From positions 175,230,317-175,294,316 of the forward strand of contig CM037584.1 in NCBI GenBank assembly GCA_021018995.1: 64,000 nt of DNA, given 5' to 3'. The position numbers and the translations under genes were made by a program. Below the pieces are notes generated by a model, which saw nothing but the letters and a program-made list of their open reading frames with translations, was not told the DNA's origin and did no database searches. Within the stretch, counting starts at the first letter, position 1; every line of letters starts with the position of its first letter. Below are positions 41,731 to 54,523 of this stretch, piece by piece. Source of the DNA: Chloranthus sessilifolius. Taxonomy: Eukaryota > Streptophyta > Magnoliopsida > Chloranthales > Chloranthaceae.

Positions 41731-43063
41731 CGACCTTGATACTGTCCCAAAACAATGCCATCTTTAACCATGAAGTGACATTTTCCCGCTAAGAACAAGG
41801 TTCTTCTCCGCATCGCAAGCACTAGCGACAAATGATTCAAACAACAAGAAATCTGTTTCCATGTATTGAGAAGTCGTCCATGAAGACTTCCAAGAATCGT
41901 CGACCATATCCGAAAATACTCAAAGATACATCTTTGCAATGTAGTCGGTGCATTACAAAGCCCAACGCGGCATTCGTCGGTAAGTACCAAAAGGACATGT
42001 GAAAGTGGTCTTCTCTCGATCCTCCGGTGCAATGACTATTTGGTTATACCGAATAGCCATCAAGAAAGCAATAGTACTCATGCCGGCCAATCTTTCTAAC
42101 ATCCGATCGATAAACCGAAGTGGAAAGTGATCTTTCCTCGTCATCAAATTTAACTTCCGTAATCAATGCACACTCTCCACCCTGCTTGAATTTTGTAGGG
42201 ACCAAAGATGTTTTCTTCATTCTTTACCACCGTGATTCCGATTTCTTAGGGACCACTTGTGTGGTGACCCATTCATCGTCCAAATGGGGTATATGATTCC
42301 AAAGATCTAAAAGTTTGATTACCTCATTTCGGACCACATCTTGCATGATAGGGTTCAGTCTCCTCTGTGATTCCCTAGAAGGCTTAGCATTGTCTTCCAA
42401 ATGGATTCGGTGCATACACACCGTTGGACTAATGCCTTTGATATCTTTTATCGACCAACCGAGGGCACTTTTGTGCTCTTTGAGTACATTCATGAGTCGG
42501 CCTTGCTGATTCGCATCCAGTGTTGATGATATGATAACAGGTTGAGTTTCATTCTCCCCCAGGTAGGCATACTTGAGATTCTCCGGAAGAGGTTTAAGTT
42601 CTAAGGACACTTTCTCCTCCTCTTTCGGCTTTTCCTCGATTAATTCAATTTGAGCTCGACACTCTATTTCCTGTTCTTCACCCAGACGTGGTGTGGAATC
42701 CAACATGTGATTTACTTCTTGGATTAGTTGATCCACATCGAAATTTTCTCCAAAATGCGCAAGACAAGCTGCTAGAGGATCCTCAGATTCAGATGCATTA
42801 AATATTTCCTCTACAATTTCATCGAGTATGCAAGCTTGTGCATGTTCATCATCCTCCATGGGCTGCTTGGCAATATTAAAAATGTTGAGTTCTACTGTCA
42901 TATTTCCGAATGACAGATTCATTATCCCATTTCGACAATTGATCAACGCATTGGAGGTTGCTAGGAATGGTCTTCCTAGAATCACTGGAATATTATTCTT
43001 CAAATTTGATGCTGGTTCAGTGTCTAGAACAACAAAATCTACAGGAAAGTAGAAAGAATCCAC
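41727..43063 (-). pseudogene. Reverse transcriptase, copy A (broken)
   Basis: The upstream ORF (42224-43063) carries the protease-RT linker and HRIHLEDNAKPSRESQRRLN, the entry to the RT fingers. It then breaks before KKSGITVV. The palm region 41727-42147 is in shifted frames; the active-site segment FMDDFSI, intact in copy B, is disrupted here. Eight or more small indels relative to B cluster in 41.3-42.3 kb. Confidence 0.88.
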
Positions 43064-43100
43064 CTTGATGAGGACATCTTCTACAATTCCTCGAGGGATC

Positions 43101-43298
43101 TTACTTACCGATCAAATCAAGGGTCATTGCAGTGGTCTTAAGTTCTCCCAATTCGAGCTCCTTATACACAGAATAAGGCAACAAGTTAACACTTGCTCCT
43201 AAGTCCAAAAGAGCCTGATCAATACGGTTATCGCCGATAATGATCGAGATTGTAGGACAACCTGGGTCCTTGTATTTGATCGGGAGCTTTGCTTGCAC
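43101..43298 (-). pseudogene. Aspartic protease, copy A
   Basis: 65 codons include ALLDLGASVNLLPYSVYKEL. DLGAS replaces the usual DTGAS active-site loop, a variant common in plant Athila-like elements. ELGELKTTAMTL follows. The frame is lost at 43101, where copy B continues with LQLADRSVKIP. Confidence 0.88.
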
Positions 43299-43304
43299 AT
43301 CGAA

Positions 43305-45349
43305 CTAACCATTTCTAAGAAAGCCTTTTCTAATATTGGTCTTTCTTTTGATTGTGACCAATTCCTTCAAAAATTTAGCATAAGCAGGTACTTGACGGAT
43401 GGCATCCAGGAAAGGAATATTAATTTTTAATTGCTTGAAAATCTCATTTATTCCTTCCACATCACGATTTCTCAGTGGTGCCATCAATCTTTGCGGGTAC
43501 GGTGCTTTCGGAACAAGACTCTTATTTTGTTCACTCTTGTTATCTGATATTTCTTTTGCTTGTACTTTGTCATCAATTTCTTCTCTCTCTTCAGATTTCT
43601 TCTCTCCATCAGACTCTTCCTCCTCCTCTGGCAACACTACTTTGTTATCGACCTGCTTTCCAGATCTCAACGTTGTGATCGCCCGAATTTGTTGTTGATT
43701 ATCCTCTTGTGTTGAAGTTGATGTTTGTTCAACAACCATTTGGCCCCTTGGGTTAGGAACAGGTTGGCTTGGAAACGAACCTTTTTCTCTTTCACAGAGA
43801 AAGGATGCCAATTGCCCAATTTGGGTCTCTATTTTAGAGATTGAGGACGTGTGAGAATGGATGAGTTTCATCAGGTCCTCAGTAGAAGGAGTTTGTGTAT
43901 GAGGACGTTGGGCAGGATTTCCCTGTGGGTTGTTAAATCCAGGTGGTGGAAATGTCGGCACAATATTTTGTTGTGGTTGGTTTTGATAACCTCCCATTGG
44001 CTGTGTAAACTGAAAATTCTGGTTCATTTGCCGTGGCTGCCCAACCTGATTTTGATTGTATTGAAATTGATTCGGGTTATTGAACCCTTGCTGCTGAAAT
44101 TGCCCTTGACCGTAGTTCTGCTGCGGTCCTTGATTGAAATTTTGTTGGGGATAAAAGTTCATCCCCTGTTTCCTGGGCTGCATTCTTTGATTATCTTGTT
44201 TCCATGAGAAATTAGGGTGGTATCTCCAGCTATTTGGGTTATTCTCATTGAAAACGTTTCCTTGATTTCGCCCATAATTATTCACAGCATTTAACTGTTC
44301 AGATGTGTCTTCATGATAGTTCTGCATTGAAGGACAATCATCTGCCATATGCATTGGACTTGCACAAATTGAACATGGCTCAGGTTGTGTATTGACCATA
44401 TGCACATTCTTCTTTACTTTCAATTCCTCCACTTGTTGAGTGAGGAAATCAATTTTAGCAATCAGATCTGGGGAATCCTTTACTACGTACAGTCCTCCTT
44501 TCTTGGTTGAACTCCCGGCTTGATCCCGGGTTTTGACTGCTTGTTCCCGAGTCTTTGTGAAATCCCAGTGCTGAGAATCCTCAGCTAGCTTTTCTAAGAA
44601 AGCATAAGATTCGGTTTCTTTAAGGCTCAGGAATCCTCCGCCATTCATTGACTCCACCAGATGTCTATTTGGTTGATTTAATCCATTGTAGAAACACTGG
44701 ACTAGTCTCCACTTTGAGTATCCATGGTGCGGACATTTGAGTAAGAGATCCATGAATCTATCCCAAGCTTCATATAATCTCTCATCTTCCTCTTGCGTGA
44801 AATCCGTGATTTCACGTCTAAGGGCATTCGTCTTTGCCATAGGGAAGAACTTTGATAAAAACTTTTTGACCATCTGATCCCAGGTGGTTATGGATCCCGA
44901 TGGTAGAGAATTTAACCATGCTTTCGCTTTATCCTTTATAGAGAAAGGAAATAAGCGCAACAATGTATTCTTCATAAATTTTGGTAAACAGATGAGCAGA
45001 CTTCAACGAAGTCTTTAACATGCTGGTATGGATCTTCTCGATCCATGCCGTGAAAGATTGGAAGGATTTGGATGACATTTGTCCGAATTTCAAACCGGCC
45101 ACCAGGTGTGGCGGGGTACACAATGCATGATGGGGTGTTTGTAGTTATTGGAGAAAACAATTCTCTCAATGTTGGTTCTTCCTCTTGTTCGAGTTGCCCA
45201 TTCATGTTGTCAGTCATATTGACTTCAGTGGATGATTCACTTAAAAATTTCTGCCTTGATCTAGCGTCCTTACGATTTGACCGACAGGCACGTTCGATCT
45301 CAGAATTTAACGGTTCTAAATTTTTCTCTTTAGAAGACCTAGTGTGCAT
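43305..45349 (-). pseudogene. Gag polyprotein, copy A (one main frameshift)
   Basis: Minus-strand gag starts at a Met at 45349 (MHTRSSKEKNLEPLNSEIER). The first ORF ends at 44972; a frameshift there leads into the main ORF (43305-44975, 556 codons) with FPFSIKDKAKAWLNSLPSGS, the capsid core. A CCHC knuckle CSICASPMHMADDC lies near 44330-44376, then a Gln/Asn/Pro-rich stretch (43900-44200), then an acidic Glu-rich part and RLMAPLRNRDVEGINEIFKQ before protease. It is the most complete gag in the cluster; copy B's matching part is interrupted at 54523. Confidence 0.92.
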
Positions 45350-45645
45350 ACAAAGGATGCACAGAGCAGAGATTTTCGGCAGAAAAACCTCAAAACAAAA
45401 ATAAAATTTTTCAAAATTTTTTTTTTTTTTTTTTTTTTTAAAATCGATTAATCGAGTATAACTCGATCAATCGAGGACAACTCGATGCATCGACAGTTTG
45501 GGTCGATGCATCGACCTCCAAAAAAATTTTTTTATTTTTATTTTTTATTTTATTTTATTTTTTAATTAAGCAGAAAATACTATTTTAATCCTCGAAAATT
45601 CCTAAAATTTACTGTCTACCAAAAATTCAGATTTTCTAAATTTAG
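45350..45645 (-). other. Leader between primer site and gag, copy A
   Basis: Non-coding, with long T/A runs (45408-45441, 45520-45565) and ATGCATCGA/GATTAATCGA words like those in the LTR. Confidence 0.7.
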
Positions 45646-45663
45646 TCCCCGGCAACGGCGCCA
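45646..45663 (-). other. Primer binding site, tRNA-Asp type, copy A
   Basis: The minus strand reads TGGCGCCGTTGCCGGGGA six bases after the LTR end (CACATCA). It is the primer site typical of Athila/Tat elements (complement of the tRNA-Asp 3' end). It fixes the orientation of copy A and the boundary of the shared LTR. Confidence 0.93.
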
Positions 45664-45669
45664 AAAACT

Positions 45670-47476
45670 TGATGTGATTTTTTTAATGTATGTTTTACTC
45701 GCAAGTGCACGAATCGGTTTGTATATAGTGGGTGCGGAGTACGAGATCGTTCCCACGAGGACTAATTTTGAAACATCTAAAAGAGAAAAGCAATTCTAGA
45801 AATCTATAAAGATCTAACAGTATTCTACCAATTTTATGATTTAAGTGGTTGGTGAGATGGTAATTAATGACTACAAATTAAAATTCAATTGATGATTAAC
45901 AAATAAAAGTAAAGATGATGATAAAGATGAAGATACTAAATCCTCCCATCTTTGGTCCGTTCTTCCTATAATATAAATCTAAGGATTAACTTATGAGATA
46001 TTTCATTGGTAACAAACATCTTTTATGGAAGATCAATGGTCAACACCCTAATAGGTTCCATGTTGCATCCCTGCAATCAGGACTTAGATGATTTTCATAT
46101 ATCTAGATCTGGGATCAAGGGTACGGCTAGACACGCATGATCTCAGGTTCAAATAAAAACCATCCCCAAAGTGGGTGAAAATTCCAACAAGAATACCACT
46201 TACAAATCTGAAATCAAGGGCATGGCTCGGCACACTTTATTCAGATTAGGGATTATTTAAGATAAGATTACCATTACAGAACCAAGAGCCAGGGCATGGC
46301 TCGGCACACTTGAACCCAGAACATAATCGTAATTAGATCCACACAATGAAAACACAAAGACCATAACAATGATAGGGTAAAATTACCGTCACAGATCTGA
46401 GATCCCGGGCATGGCTCGGCACACGCGATCCCAGTTAGTGGCGGGGATTTCATCCATTCATAATAGCACAACAATCATAAATTAAAAATCTCATATTTTA
46501 ATCCCTAAATTTATATTATTAAAAGTACATCCCTCGGATGGGAATCATTAGATCCCCATCCCTATAAATTTAGCCACACATATTGTAAGTAAATGACATA
46601 AATAAATAAAGACGGGAAAATAACATTAATTAAAATTACCTCAAACTTCAAAATAAATTACCTTGATCCACACGTATGATCTTCAGAAAATTAATGCAGA
46701 AATAAACTTTGAATGAAATTTGGGAATGAGTACTTGAAAAATTAAAGAACAAAGCTCTCAAAAAGAAATAATAAAACTTCCTATTTTTATGAAAAATAAT
46801 GGCTAAAAACTAAGAACACTAAGAACTAAAACTCTCTCCTACGTAATTCTAATGCTAAAAAAATCTCTAATTCTATCTCTACTCTACTCCTTTTTTTCGA
46901 AGTGTTTGAGTCCTTAAATAGAAACGTCGCGCAAAGGTATCCCACTTCAACTTTTTAGGGTCGATTAATCGACCCATGATCACGATGCATCGATAATCGA
47001 AAAAATCCTCAAAATCACGTTTCTAGTGTCAGAATCGTGTCAGACTGCTATTCCTGCTCGATTAATCGACCTGTAGGGTCGATGCATCGACCCCAGAAAT
47101 CCGTGAAAATCAGCACTTTTTGTGGTTCAGACACTGCTTCAGTATTTCGGCCATAACTTTCTGTCCCGAACTCGGATTGAGACGATTCTTGCGCCGTTGG
47201 AAAGCTGACGAAAAGATCTACAACTTTCATGTTTTGACAATTTTGTAATTCAGCCGTCTTGAAGGTCTAAATTTAGCCACAAGTCGCACCAAGTTCTTGA
47301 TTACCCAAAATTGCAGTGTTTTTGCATTATATTCAGAATTCTTGCACTGTTTTCTATACTTGGCTCATATTTACCTGAAACACTTCAAATCTAATCAATC
47401 TCATCAGATAGCCTTCATCGGACAGTTAAATATAGGTATTTAGGGGTGAAATATCCTCATTTTTCAGTACTCATCA
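45670..47476 (-). repeat. LTR shared by copies A (5') and B (3'), 1807 bp
   Basis: On the minus strand it starts TGATGAGTACTGAAAAATG, directly after copy B's purine tract GGTTTGGGGGTA, and ends CACATCA before copy A's primer site. One LTR therefore serves as the 3' LTR of B and the 5' LTR of A. A repeated GGCATGGCTCGGCACAC word occurs three times (46217-46425). Confidence 0.93.
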
Positions 47477-49612
47477 TACCCCCAAACCTACACTTTGCTA
47501 GTCCTCGAGCAAAGCAAACTAAAGAAACTAAATAAATGCCACTTTCGTAGGGAACACGATTGCACTTAGCATGTGCAACAAGCCTTTAAACCCCTAGGTG
47601 ATCCTAGTGGAGGAGTTGTGTCTCCTGAGGGTTTACAGTGAAGTTACCCACAAACTTCAATATATTTTTGAAATCATCGATAAAATTGAGTTTTCAAAAC
47701 ATGATTTTGATAACATATATACCATTCAAAAACAAAAATCATTAATCAATTCAACATGTGAATTCTCAATTTTAAATAACAATGTTATACTAATCATACT
47801 CATATCCATTCAAATTAGTCTAATGCTCAAATCGTTAGATAGCTCATCCATTCATGCCTAAGCGTGAAGTGTGTGCATAACCAAACCAAAATTCATTCAT
47901 CTCAGAACTAGTTCAAAATGGAAAATCGTTGGATCTGTTGTTTTGACTCAATCCTCACTTTAGGTATACTCTCAAAATATAAAGACACCGATAGTGGATA
48001 AGTTTTCGCACATATGTGAGATGTCAATACAAAGCAAATAAAATGGTCTCACATGATAAATGAAACACGATGCAATCAATGAACAAAAATAAATCTCATA
48101 AGAAGATACTTGTATATCCTAAGCATGTCATATCAAGTGTCATAAGTATCACATATTTACTCTCCACAAGGCAGTTACTAATACAAGATCAGATCATGAA
48201 GGTCTTTTTAGGGTTGTAATGGGGCTCAGGAAAGGGTAAGAAAGAATTGGAAGTTGGGATTCAAAGTTTCTGAGAAATTGGAAAAGAAACAACTTTTTTT
48301 TTTTTTCTCTTCTTTTCTTTTCTACTCTCTCACTATTTTTCTCAACTTTCTTTTTCTCTTTTTCTCAACTTTCTTTTTCTCTTCCTTTAAAGCACCTCAG
48401 ATTTTTCATTATTTTCACAATTTTCTTTTTCTTTTTCTCTCCCTTTTTTTTTTCTCTTTTTATTTTTGCCATACACTCTCAGTAAACACCACAACTCAGT
48501 ATCTCTCCACTTACTCTCTTTTCGTTCACTCTCATCCCTCGTTCCTAATTTCTCAGAAATAAGAAGGGTAAAGCTGAATTTTCAGAAATGGTGAAGGGTT
48601 AAAGGTTAACGTGGCTTATCAAAGAATGTATAAAGGTAAATTTTCCAATAGGCTCAAAGGGGTAATAGAAAGATAAATTTATTTGAGGTGGGGCATTTTA
48701 AGCACAAACGAGCCAAAGATGGCCTTCAATCATATCCTTAAAAGATAGTAACTATGCCTATTTGTCTTGAGTAGATATACAGTACATTCTAACATAATGA
48801 TATAAATTTGATTTCATGCAAAGCCACAAGTCAAAATGAAGTGTATGAGATTATACAAAATAAATTGTATTCAAAGAAAACTCCGAGTTTATATATTCAC
48901 TCATCAATGACGGGAAATTAGCTCTAAAGCTCTGGTTTAGTCTCCATCAAATCCTAAGATTCAACATTCAAAATAGTTCATCGATTTCTAAGTCTTAGCT
49001 TGGCATCAGTGTAAAAAGTCTAAGCATGAATATCAAAATTATCCACAACATATCACATTAAGCTTCATCATCTTAGATACAAGTAATCAAAATATGACAC
49101 TAGTATTCTCAAAATTAAATTCACATGCATCATCAACTAAAGTTTGAAAACAATCGTAGAATAATGTGCATGATGACTTCAAAATTAAATTTTTTATTTT
49201 TTCTTTTTTTTTTCAAATAAAACAAATAAATGACGCAAAATAATTAACCATACCCCCAAACCTAAAGATGACAATGTCCTCATTGACCGAAGAAGTAGCG
49301 CACCCCAAACCTGTATGAAAAAAGTACCTCAACACAAAGATCAGGTGCAGAGAATATATGCATCAAATCGGAACATGACAAAAAACATATCGAAGGGAAT
49401 ATGGTTACACTATTTAGGGAAAGAAAAAAACAATCTAAACTAAACACAACAAAACAAAAAAAGAAAGAAAAAAAACTAAAAAATCCTAAATCCTAAAACA
49501 AAACAAAACAAAACCAAACGGAAAATACACAATTGGTTTGCCTCCCAATGAGCGCTAGTTTAAAGTCGATAGCTCGACCTTAGGAATTGCTTAGTCAGGG
49601 TGAGCCAGTGGC
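47477..49612 (-). other. Copy B non-coding 3' internal region
   Basis: Nearly base-for-base the same as 37691-39783, including the pyrimidine-rich block (48290-48460). Small indels and substitutions distinguish the two. Chance ORFs such as 48254-48562 (Phe/Leu repeats) come from the pyrimidine run. Confidence 0.75.
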
Positions 49613-50900
49613 TCACTCAAAGAAATAGTGTCAGAGAATGCAATCGCATTCTCAAGGAACGGTTTCAATCGCTGACCGTTAACCCGAAAAACATTCCCGT
49701 TTCGTTGATAATATCTATCGCCCATTGGGGAGTATTCGAGAGATTTTGAAAGGACCACTCCAACGGGTTTTTAGTTTCCCCGGAAATAGATGAAGTCGGG
49801 AATTGTAGAGTAAAACTAGTTGACCAACAACGAACGATTTTCGCAGAATATTTTGATCATGAACCCGTTTCATCCGGTCCTTATACGATTTAGCACAGTC
49901 ATATGCATCAGCACGGATTTCCTCTAATTCATTTATTTGGAGACCCCTTTGGGTACCAGATTCCAGGAAATCGAAATTCAATGACTTGACGGCCCAAAAT
50001 GCTCGATGTTCTAATTCAACCGGGAGGTGACATCCTTTACCAAAAACCAACCGATACGGCGACATGCCAATCGGAGTTTTAAATGCAGTTCTATACGCCC
50101 ATAGAGCATCATCTAACTTTAACGACTACCTTACTTGGATTGATTGTCTTTTCTAAAATTCGCTTAAGTTCCCGATTAGAGACTTCAACTTGGCCACTTG
50201 TCTGAGGGTGGTATGGTGTAGCAACTTTGTGTGTGACACCATATTTCTTCATTAATTGGGTGAACACTTTATTGCAAAAGTGCTTTCCACCATCACTGAT
50301 TATCGCCTTAGGAATGCCAAAACGTGAAAATACGTGATCCTTGAGAAATCTGATCACTACTCTGTGATCATTAGATTTACAAGCCACGGCCTCAACCCAT
50401 TTCGAAACGTAGTCAACACCGACAAGAATAAACGTGTTACCAAATGAATTCGGGAAAGGACCCATAAAATCGATCCCCCAAACATCAAATAACTCAACTT
50501 CTAAAATTGGATTGAGCGGCATCATGTTGCGCTTTGAGATTCGACCTAGCATTTGGATGGCCAGACAGGATTTGCAATGTTGATGGCAATCCTTAAATAT
50601 CGTCGGCCAGTAAAAACCACTTTGAAAGATCTTAGCTGCAGTCTTTTTGGAACTAAAATGACCTCCACAGGCTAACTCATGACAGAACGAGATGATTCGT
50701 GGTTGCTCAGATTCAGGAATGCATCGTCGTATGATTTGATCAGGACAGTATTTGAATAAGTACGGATCCTCGAAAAAATAGTGTTTCACCCGAGCTAAGA
50801 AAATAGATTTCTCATTCCTCGACCAATGGTGAGGTAATTTCTCGGTGACTAGGAAATTGACAAGATCCGCATACCAAGGTGGGCAATCAATCTGAACAAC
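49613..50900 (-). pseudogene. Integrase, copy B
   Basis: Two open pieces, 50109-50789 and 49715-50065. The N-terminal zinc motif is better kept than in A ([20 protein letters not shown]), but the CC pair is damaged (CKSCLAIQ). The DD35E residues ([25 protein letters not shown]) are present. A frame break at about 50100-50130 separates the halves where A reads [13 protein letters not shown], and another occurs after LPNG at 49715. Confidence 0.92.
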
Positions 50901-51345
50901 CGTTCATCCGGAAGTGCTCCAAGATTGGAACAGTTCAGTTTCTCAATAATAATTGTGACAAATGATCGGCCACCACATTTTCAACCCTTCTTGTCCTTGA
51001 TCTCCAAATCAAACTCTTGTAACAACAAGATTCACCTTATTAAACGTGCCTTAGCCTCTTTCTTAGCGAACAGATATCGCAGAGCAGCGTGATCTGTGAA
51101 TACCACAACTTTAGATCCTAATAAATAGGATCGAATTTATCCAACGAAAACTACCGCCAGCCTTTTCAAAGGGTCGAGTAGTTCAACTGGCATCGTTGAG
51201 AGTGCGACTCGCATAGTAGATCACATGCGTAATTTTTCTATTCAGTTGCCCAAAACAGCTCCAATTGCATAATCGGAGGCGTCGCCCATAATTTCGAACG
51301 CGAAAGCCCAGTTCGGAGATTGAATTATCGGGGCCCTTATCAATT
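50901..51345 (-). pseudogene. RNase H and connection region, copy B
   Basis: Broken in all frames but collinear with 41100-41520 of A. The GAGCAGCGTGATC and GAACAGATATCG words are intact here, so B keeps some bases that A lost, and A keeps others lost in B. Confidence 0.75.
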
Positions 51346-52419
51346 CGGCCTTACTAGCTTCAAAGGCCTGCAAACATTTATCATTGAAGATGAATGGAAC
51401 ATCTTTGGAAAGTAAGTCGCAGAGCGGCCTATCTTCATCAAATCTTTAATAAAACGCTCAGAAAACCGGGCGTGGCCGAAAGATCCGATTTCCTTCATCC
51501 TCGGTGGTGGTAGGTCGGCAATTAAATCAACTTTAGCTTTATCGACCTTGATACCCTGGGACGATATGATGTGCCCCAACACGATGCCATCTTTAACCAT
51601 GAAGTGACATTTTTCCCAGTTAAGAACAAGGTTCTTCTCCTGGCATCGTGCAAGCACTAGCGACAAATGATTCAAACAGTCAGCAAAACTGTTTCCATGT
51701 ATTGAGAAGTCGTCCATGAAGACTTCCAAGAATCGCTCGACCATATCCGAAAAAATACTCAGCATACATCTTTGGAATGTAGCTGGTGCATTACAAAGCC
51801 CAAACGGCATTCGTCGGTAGGAGAAAGTACCAAAAGGACATGTGAAAGTGGTCTTCTCCTGATCCTCCGGTGCAATGACTATTTGGTTATACCCGGAATA
51901 GCCATCAAGAAAGCAATAGTACTCATGCCCGGCCAATCTTTCTAACATCTGATCGATAAACGGAAGTGGAAAGTGATCTTTCCTCGTCATCAAATTTAAC
52001 TTCCGGTAATCAATGCACACTCTCCACCCTGTTTGAATTTTTGTAGGGACCAGTATGTTTTCTTCATTCTTTACCACTGTGATTCCCGATTTCTTAGGGA
52101 CCACTTGTGTGGGGCTGACCCATTTACTGTCCGAAATGGGGTATATGATTCCAGCATCTAAAAGTTTGATTACCTCATTTCGGACCACATCTTGCATGAT
52201 AGGGTTCAGTCTCCTCTGTGATTCCCTAGAAGGCTTAGCATTGTCTTCCAAATGGATTCGGTGCATACACACCGTTGGACTAATGCCTTTGATATCTTTT
52301 ATCGACCAACCGAGGGCACTTTTGTGCTCTTTGAGTACATTCATGAGTCGGCCTTCGATTCGCATCCAGTGTTGATGATATGATAACAGGTTGAGTTTCA
52401 TTCTCCCCCAGGTAGGCAT
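51340..52419 (-). pseudogene. Reverse transcriptase, copy B (best preserved)
   Basis: 359 open codons on the minus strand. In order: EVIKLLDAGIIYPISDSKWV, VVPKKSGITVV, CIDYRKLNLMTRKDHFPLPF, the palm start FLDGYSGYNQI, TTFTCPFGTFSYRRMPFGLC, NAPATFQRCM, the active site EVFMDDFSIHG (FMDD in place of YxDD, normal for these elements), and GIVLGHIISSQGI. The thumb runs into broken frame after FSERFIKDL. It copies element RNA into cDNA. Continuity with protease is lost by one frameshift around 52280-52419. Confidence 0.94.
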
Positions 52420-53110
52420 ACTTGAGATTCTCCGGAAGAGGTTTAAGTTCTAAGGACACTTTCTCCTCCTCTTTCGGCTTTTCCTCGATTAATTCAATTT
52501 GAGCTCGACACTCTATTTCCTGTTCTTCACCCAGACGTGGTGTGGAATCCAACATGTGATTTACTTCTTGGATTAGTTGATCCACATCGAAATTTTCTCC
52601 AAAATGCGCAAGACAAGCTGCTAGAGGATCCTCAGATTCAGATGCATTAAATATTTCCTCTACAATTTCATCGAGTATGCAAGCTTGTGCATGTTCATCA
52701 TCCTCCATGGGCTGCTTGGCAATATTAAAAATGTTGAGTTCTACTGTCATATTTCCGAATGACAGATTCATTATCCCATTTCGACAATTGATCAACGCAT
52801 TGGAGGTTGCTAGGAATGGTCTTCCTAGAATCACTGGAATATTATTCTTCAAATTTGATCTTTGGTTCGTGTCTAGAACAACAAAATCTACAGGAAAGTA
52901 GAAAGAATCCACCTTGATGAGGACATCTTCTACAATTCCTCGAGGGATCTTTACGGACCGATCAGCTAACTGAAGGGTCATTGCAGTGGTCTTAAGTTCT
53001 CCCAATTCGAGCTCCTTATACACAGAATAAGGCAACAAGTTAACACTTGCTCCTAAGTCCAAAAGAGCCTGATCAATACGGTTATCGCCGATAATGATCG
53101 AGATTGTAGG
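52280..53110 (-). pseudogene. Aspartic protease and RT linker, copy B
   Basis: The open frame 52280-53062 begins at DLGASVNLLPYSVYKEL and continues LQLADRSVKIPRGIVEDVLI, then DFVVLDT and IPVILGRPFLATSNALI, the end of the protease fold. An acidic linker (EEIFNASESEDPLA; EEKPKEEEKVSLELKPLPE) leads toward RT. Compared with A, protease is longer open but the linker ends in a frameshift at about 52350. Confidence 0.9.
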
Positions 53111-54523
53111 ACAACCGGTCCTTGTATTTGATCGGAGCTTTGCTTGCTCTTGAACTAACCATTTCGGCTAAGAAAGCCTTTTTTCTAATATTGGTCTTTC
53201 TTTTGATTGTGACCAATTCCTTCAAAAATTTAGCATAAGCAGGTACTTGCCGGGTGGCATCCAGGAAAGGAATATTAATCTTTAATTGCTTGAAACTCTC
53301 ATTTATTCCTTCCACATCACGATTTCTCAGTGGTGCCATCAATCTTTATGGTACTGCTTTAACAAGACTCTTATTTTGTTCACTCTTGTTATCTGATATT
53401 TCTTTTGCTTGTACTTTGTCATCAATTTCTTCTCTCTCTTCAGATTTCTTCTCTCCATTAGACTCTTCCTCCTCCTCTGGCAACACTACTTTGTTATCGA
53501 CCTGCTATCCAGATCTCAACGCCAGGATCGCCCGAATTTGTTGTTGATTATCCTCTTGTGTTGAAGTTGATGTTTGTTCAACAACCATTTGGCCCCTTGG
53601 GTTAGGAACAGGTTGGCTTGGAAACGAACCTTTTTCTCTTTCACAGAGAAAGGATGCCAATTGCCCAATTTGGGTCTCTATTTTAGAGATTGAGGACGTG
53701 TGAGAATGGATGAGTTTCATCAGGTCCTCAGTAGAAGGAGTTTGTGTATGAGGACGTTGGTGATTTCCGGGTTGTTAAATCCTGGTGGAAATGTCACAAT
53801 ATTTTGTTGTGGTTGGTTTTGATAACCTCCCATTGGTTGTGTAAACCTGAAAATTCTGGTTCATTTGCCGTGGTCGCCAACCCGATTTTGATTGTATTGA
53901 AATTGATTCGGTTATTGAACCCTTGTCGCTGAAATTGCCCTTGACCGTAGTTCCGTGAAATTTTGTTGGGGATAAAAGTTCATCCCCTGCTTTCGGCTGC
54001 ATTCTTTGATTATCTTGTTTCCATGAGAAATTAGGTGGTATCTCCACTATTTGGGTTATTCTCATTGAAAACGTTTCCTTGATTTCTCGCCCATAATTAT
54101 TCACAGATTTAACTGCTCGTGTCTTCATGATAGTTCTGCATTGAAGGACAATCATCTGCCATATGCATTGGACTTGCACAAATTGAACATGGCTCAGGTT
54201 GTGTATTGACCATATGCACATTCTTCTTTACTTTCAATTCCTCCACTTGTTGAGTGAGGAAATCAATTTTAGCAATCAGATCTGGGGAATCCTTTACTAC
54301 GTACAGTCCTCCTTTCTTGGTTGAACTCCCGGCTTGATCCCGGGTTTTGACTGCTTGTTCCCGAGTCTTTGTGAAATCCCAGTGCTGAGAATCCTCAGCT
54401 AGCTTTTCTAAGAAAGCATAAGATTCGGTTTCTTTAAGGCTCAGGAATCCTCCGCCATTCATTGACTCCACCAGATGTCTATTTGGTTGATTTAATCCAT
54501 TGTAGAAACACTGGACTAGTCTC
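53111..54523 (-). pseudogene. Gag, copy B, interrupted at 54523
   Basis: Pieces at 54109-54523 (MESMNGGGFLSLKETESYAF, knuckle CSICASPMHMADDC), 53775-54221, 53505-53720 and 53082-53342 match A's gag in order but in different frames. The Gln/Asn-rich region (53.8-54.1 kb) is the most damaged. The sequence matches A up to CACTGGACTAGTCTC at 54523, then stops where element C's LTR begins. The first ~900 bp of gag, the leader and the 5' LTR are missing from the window. Confidence 0.9.

Noticed and set aside
43399..44207. Plus-strand ORFs opposite gag of copy A
   Set aside because: Shadows of the minus-strand gag; composition mirrors its Gln/Asn and Glu-rich parts.
48254..48562. Plus-strand ORF rich in Phe/Leu, membrane-protein-like
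   Set aside because: Comes from the pyrimidine-rich strand of Athila non-coding sequence; the equivalent stretch in copy A is not open.
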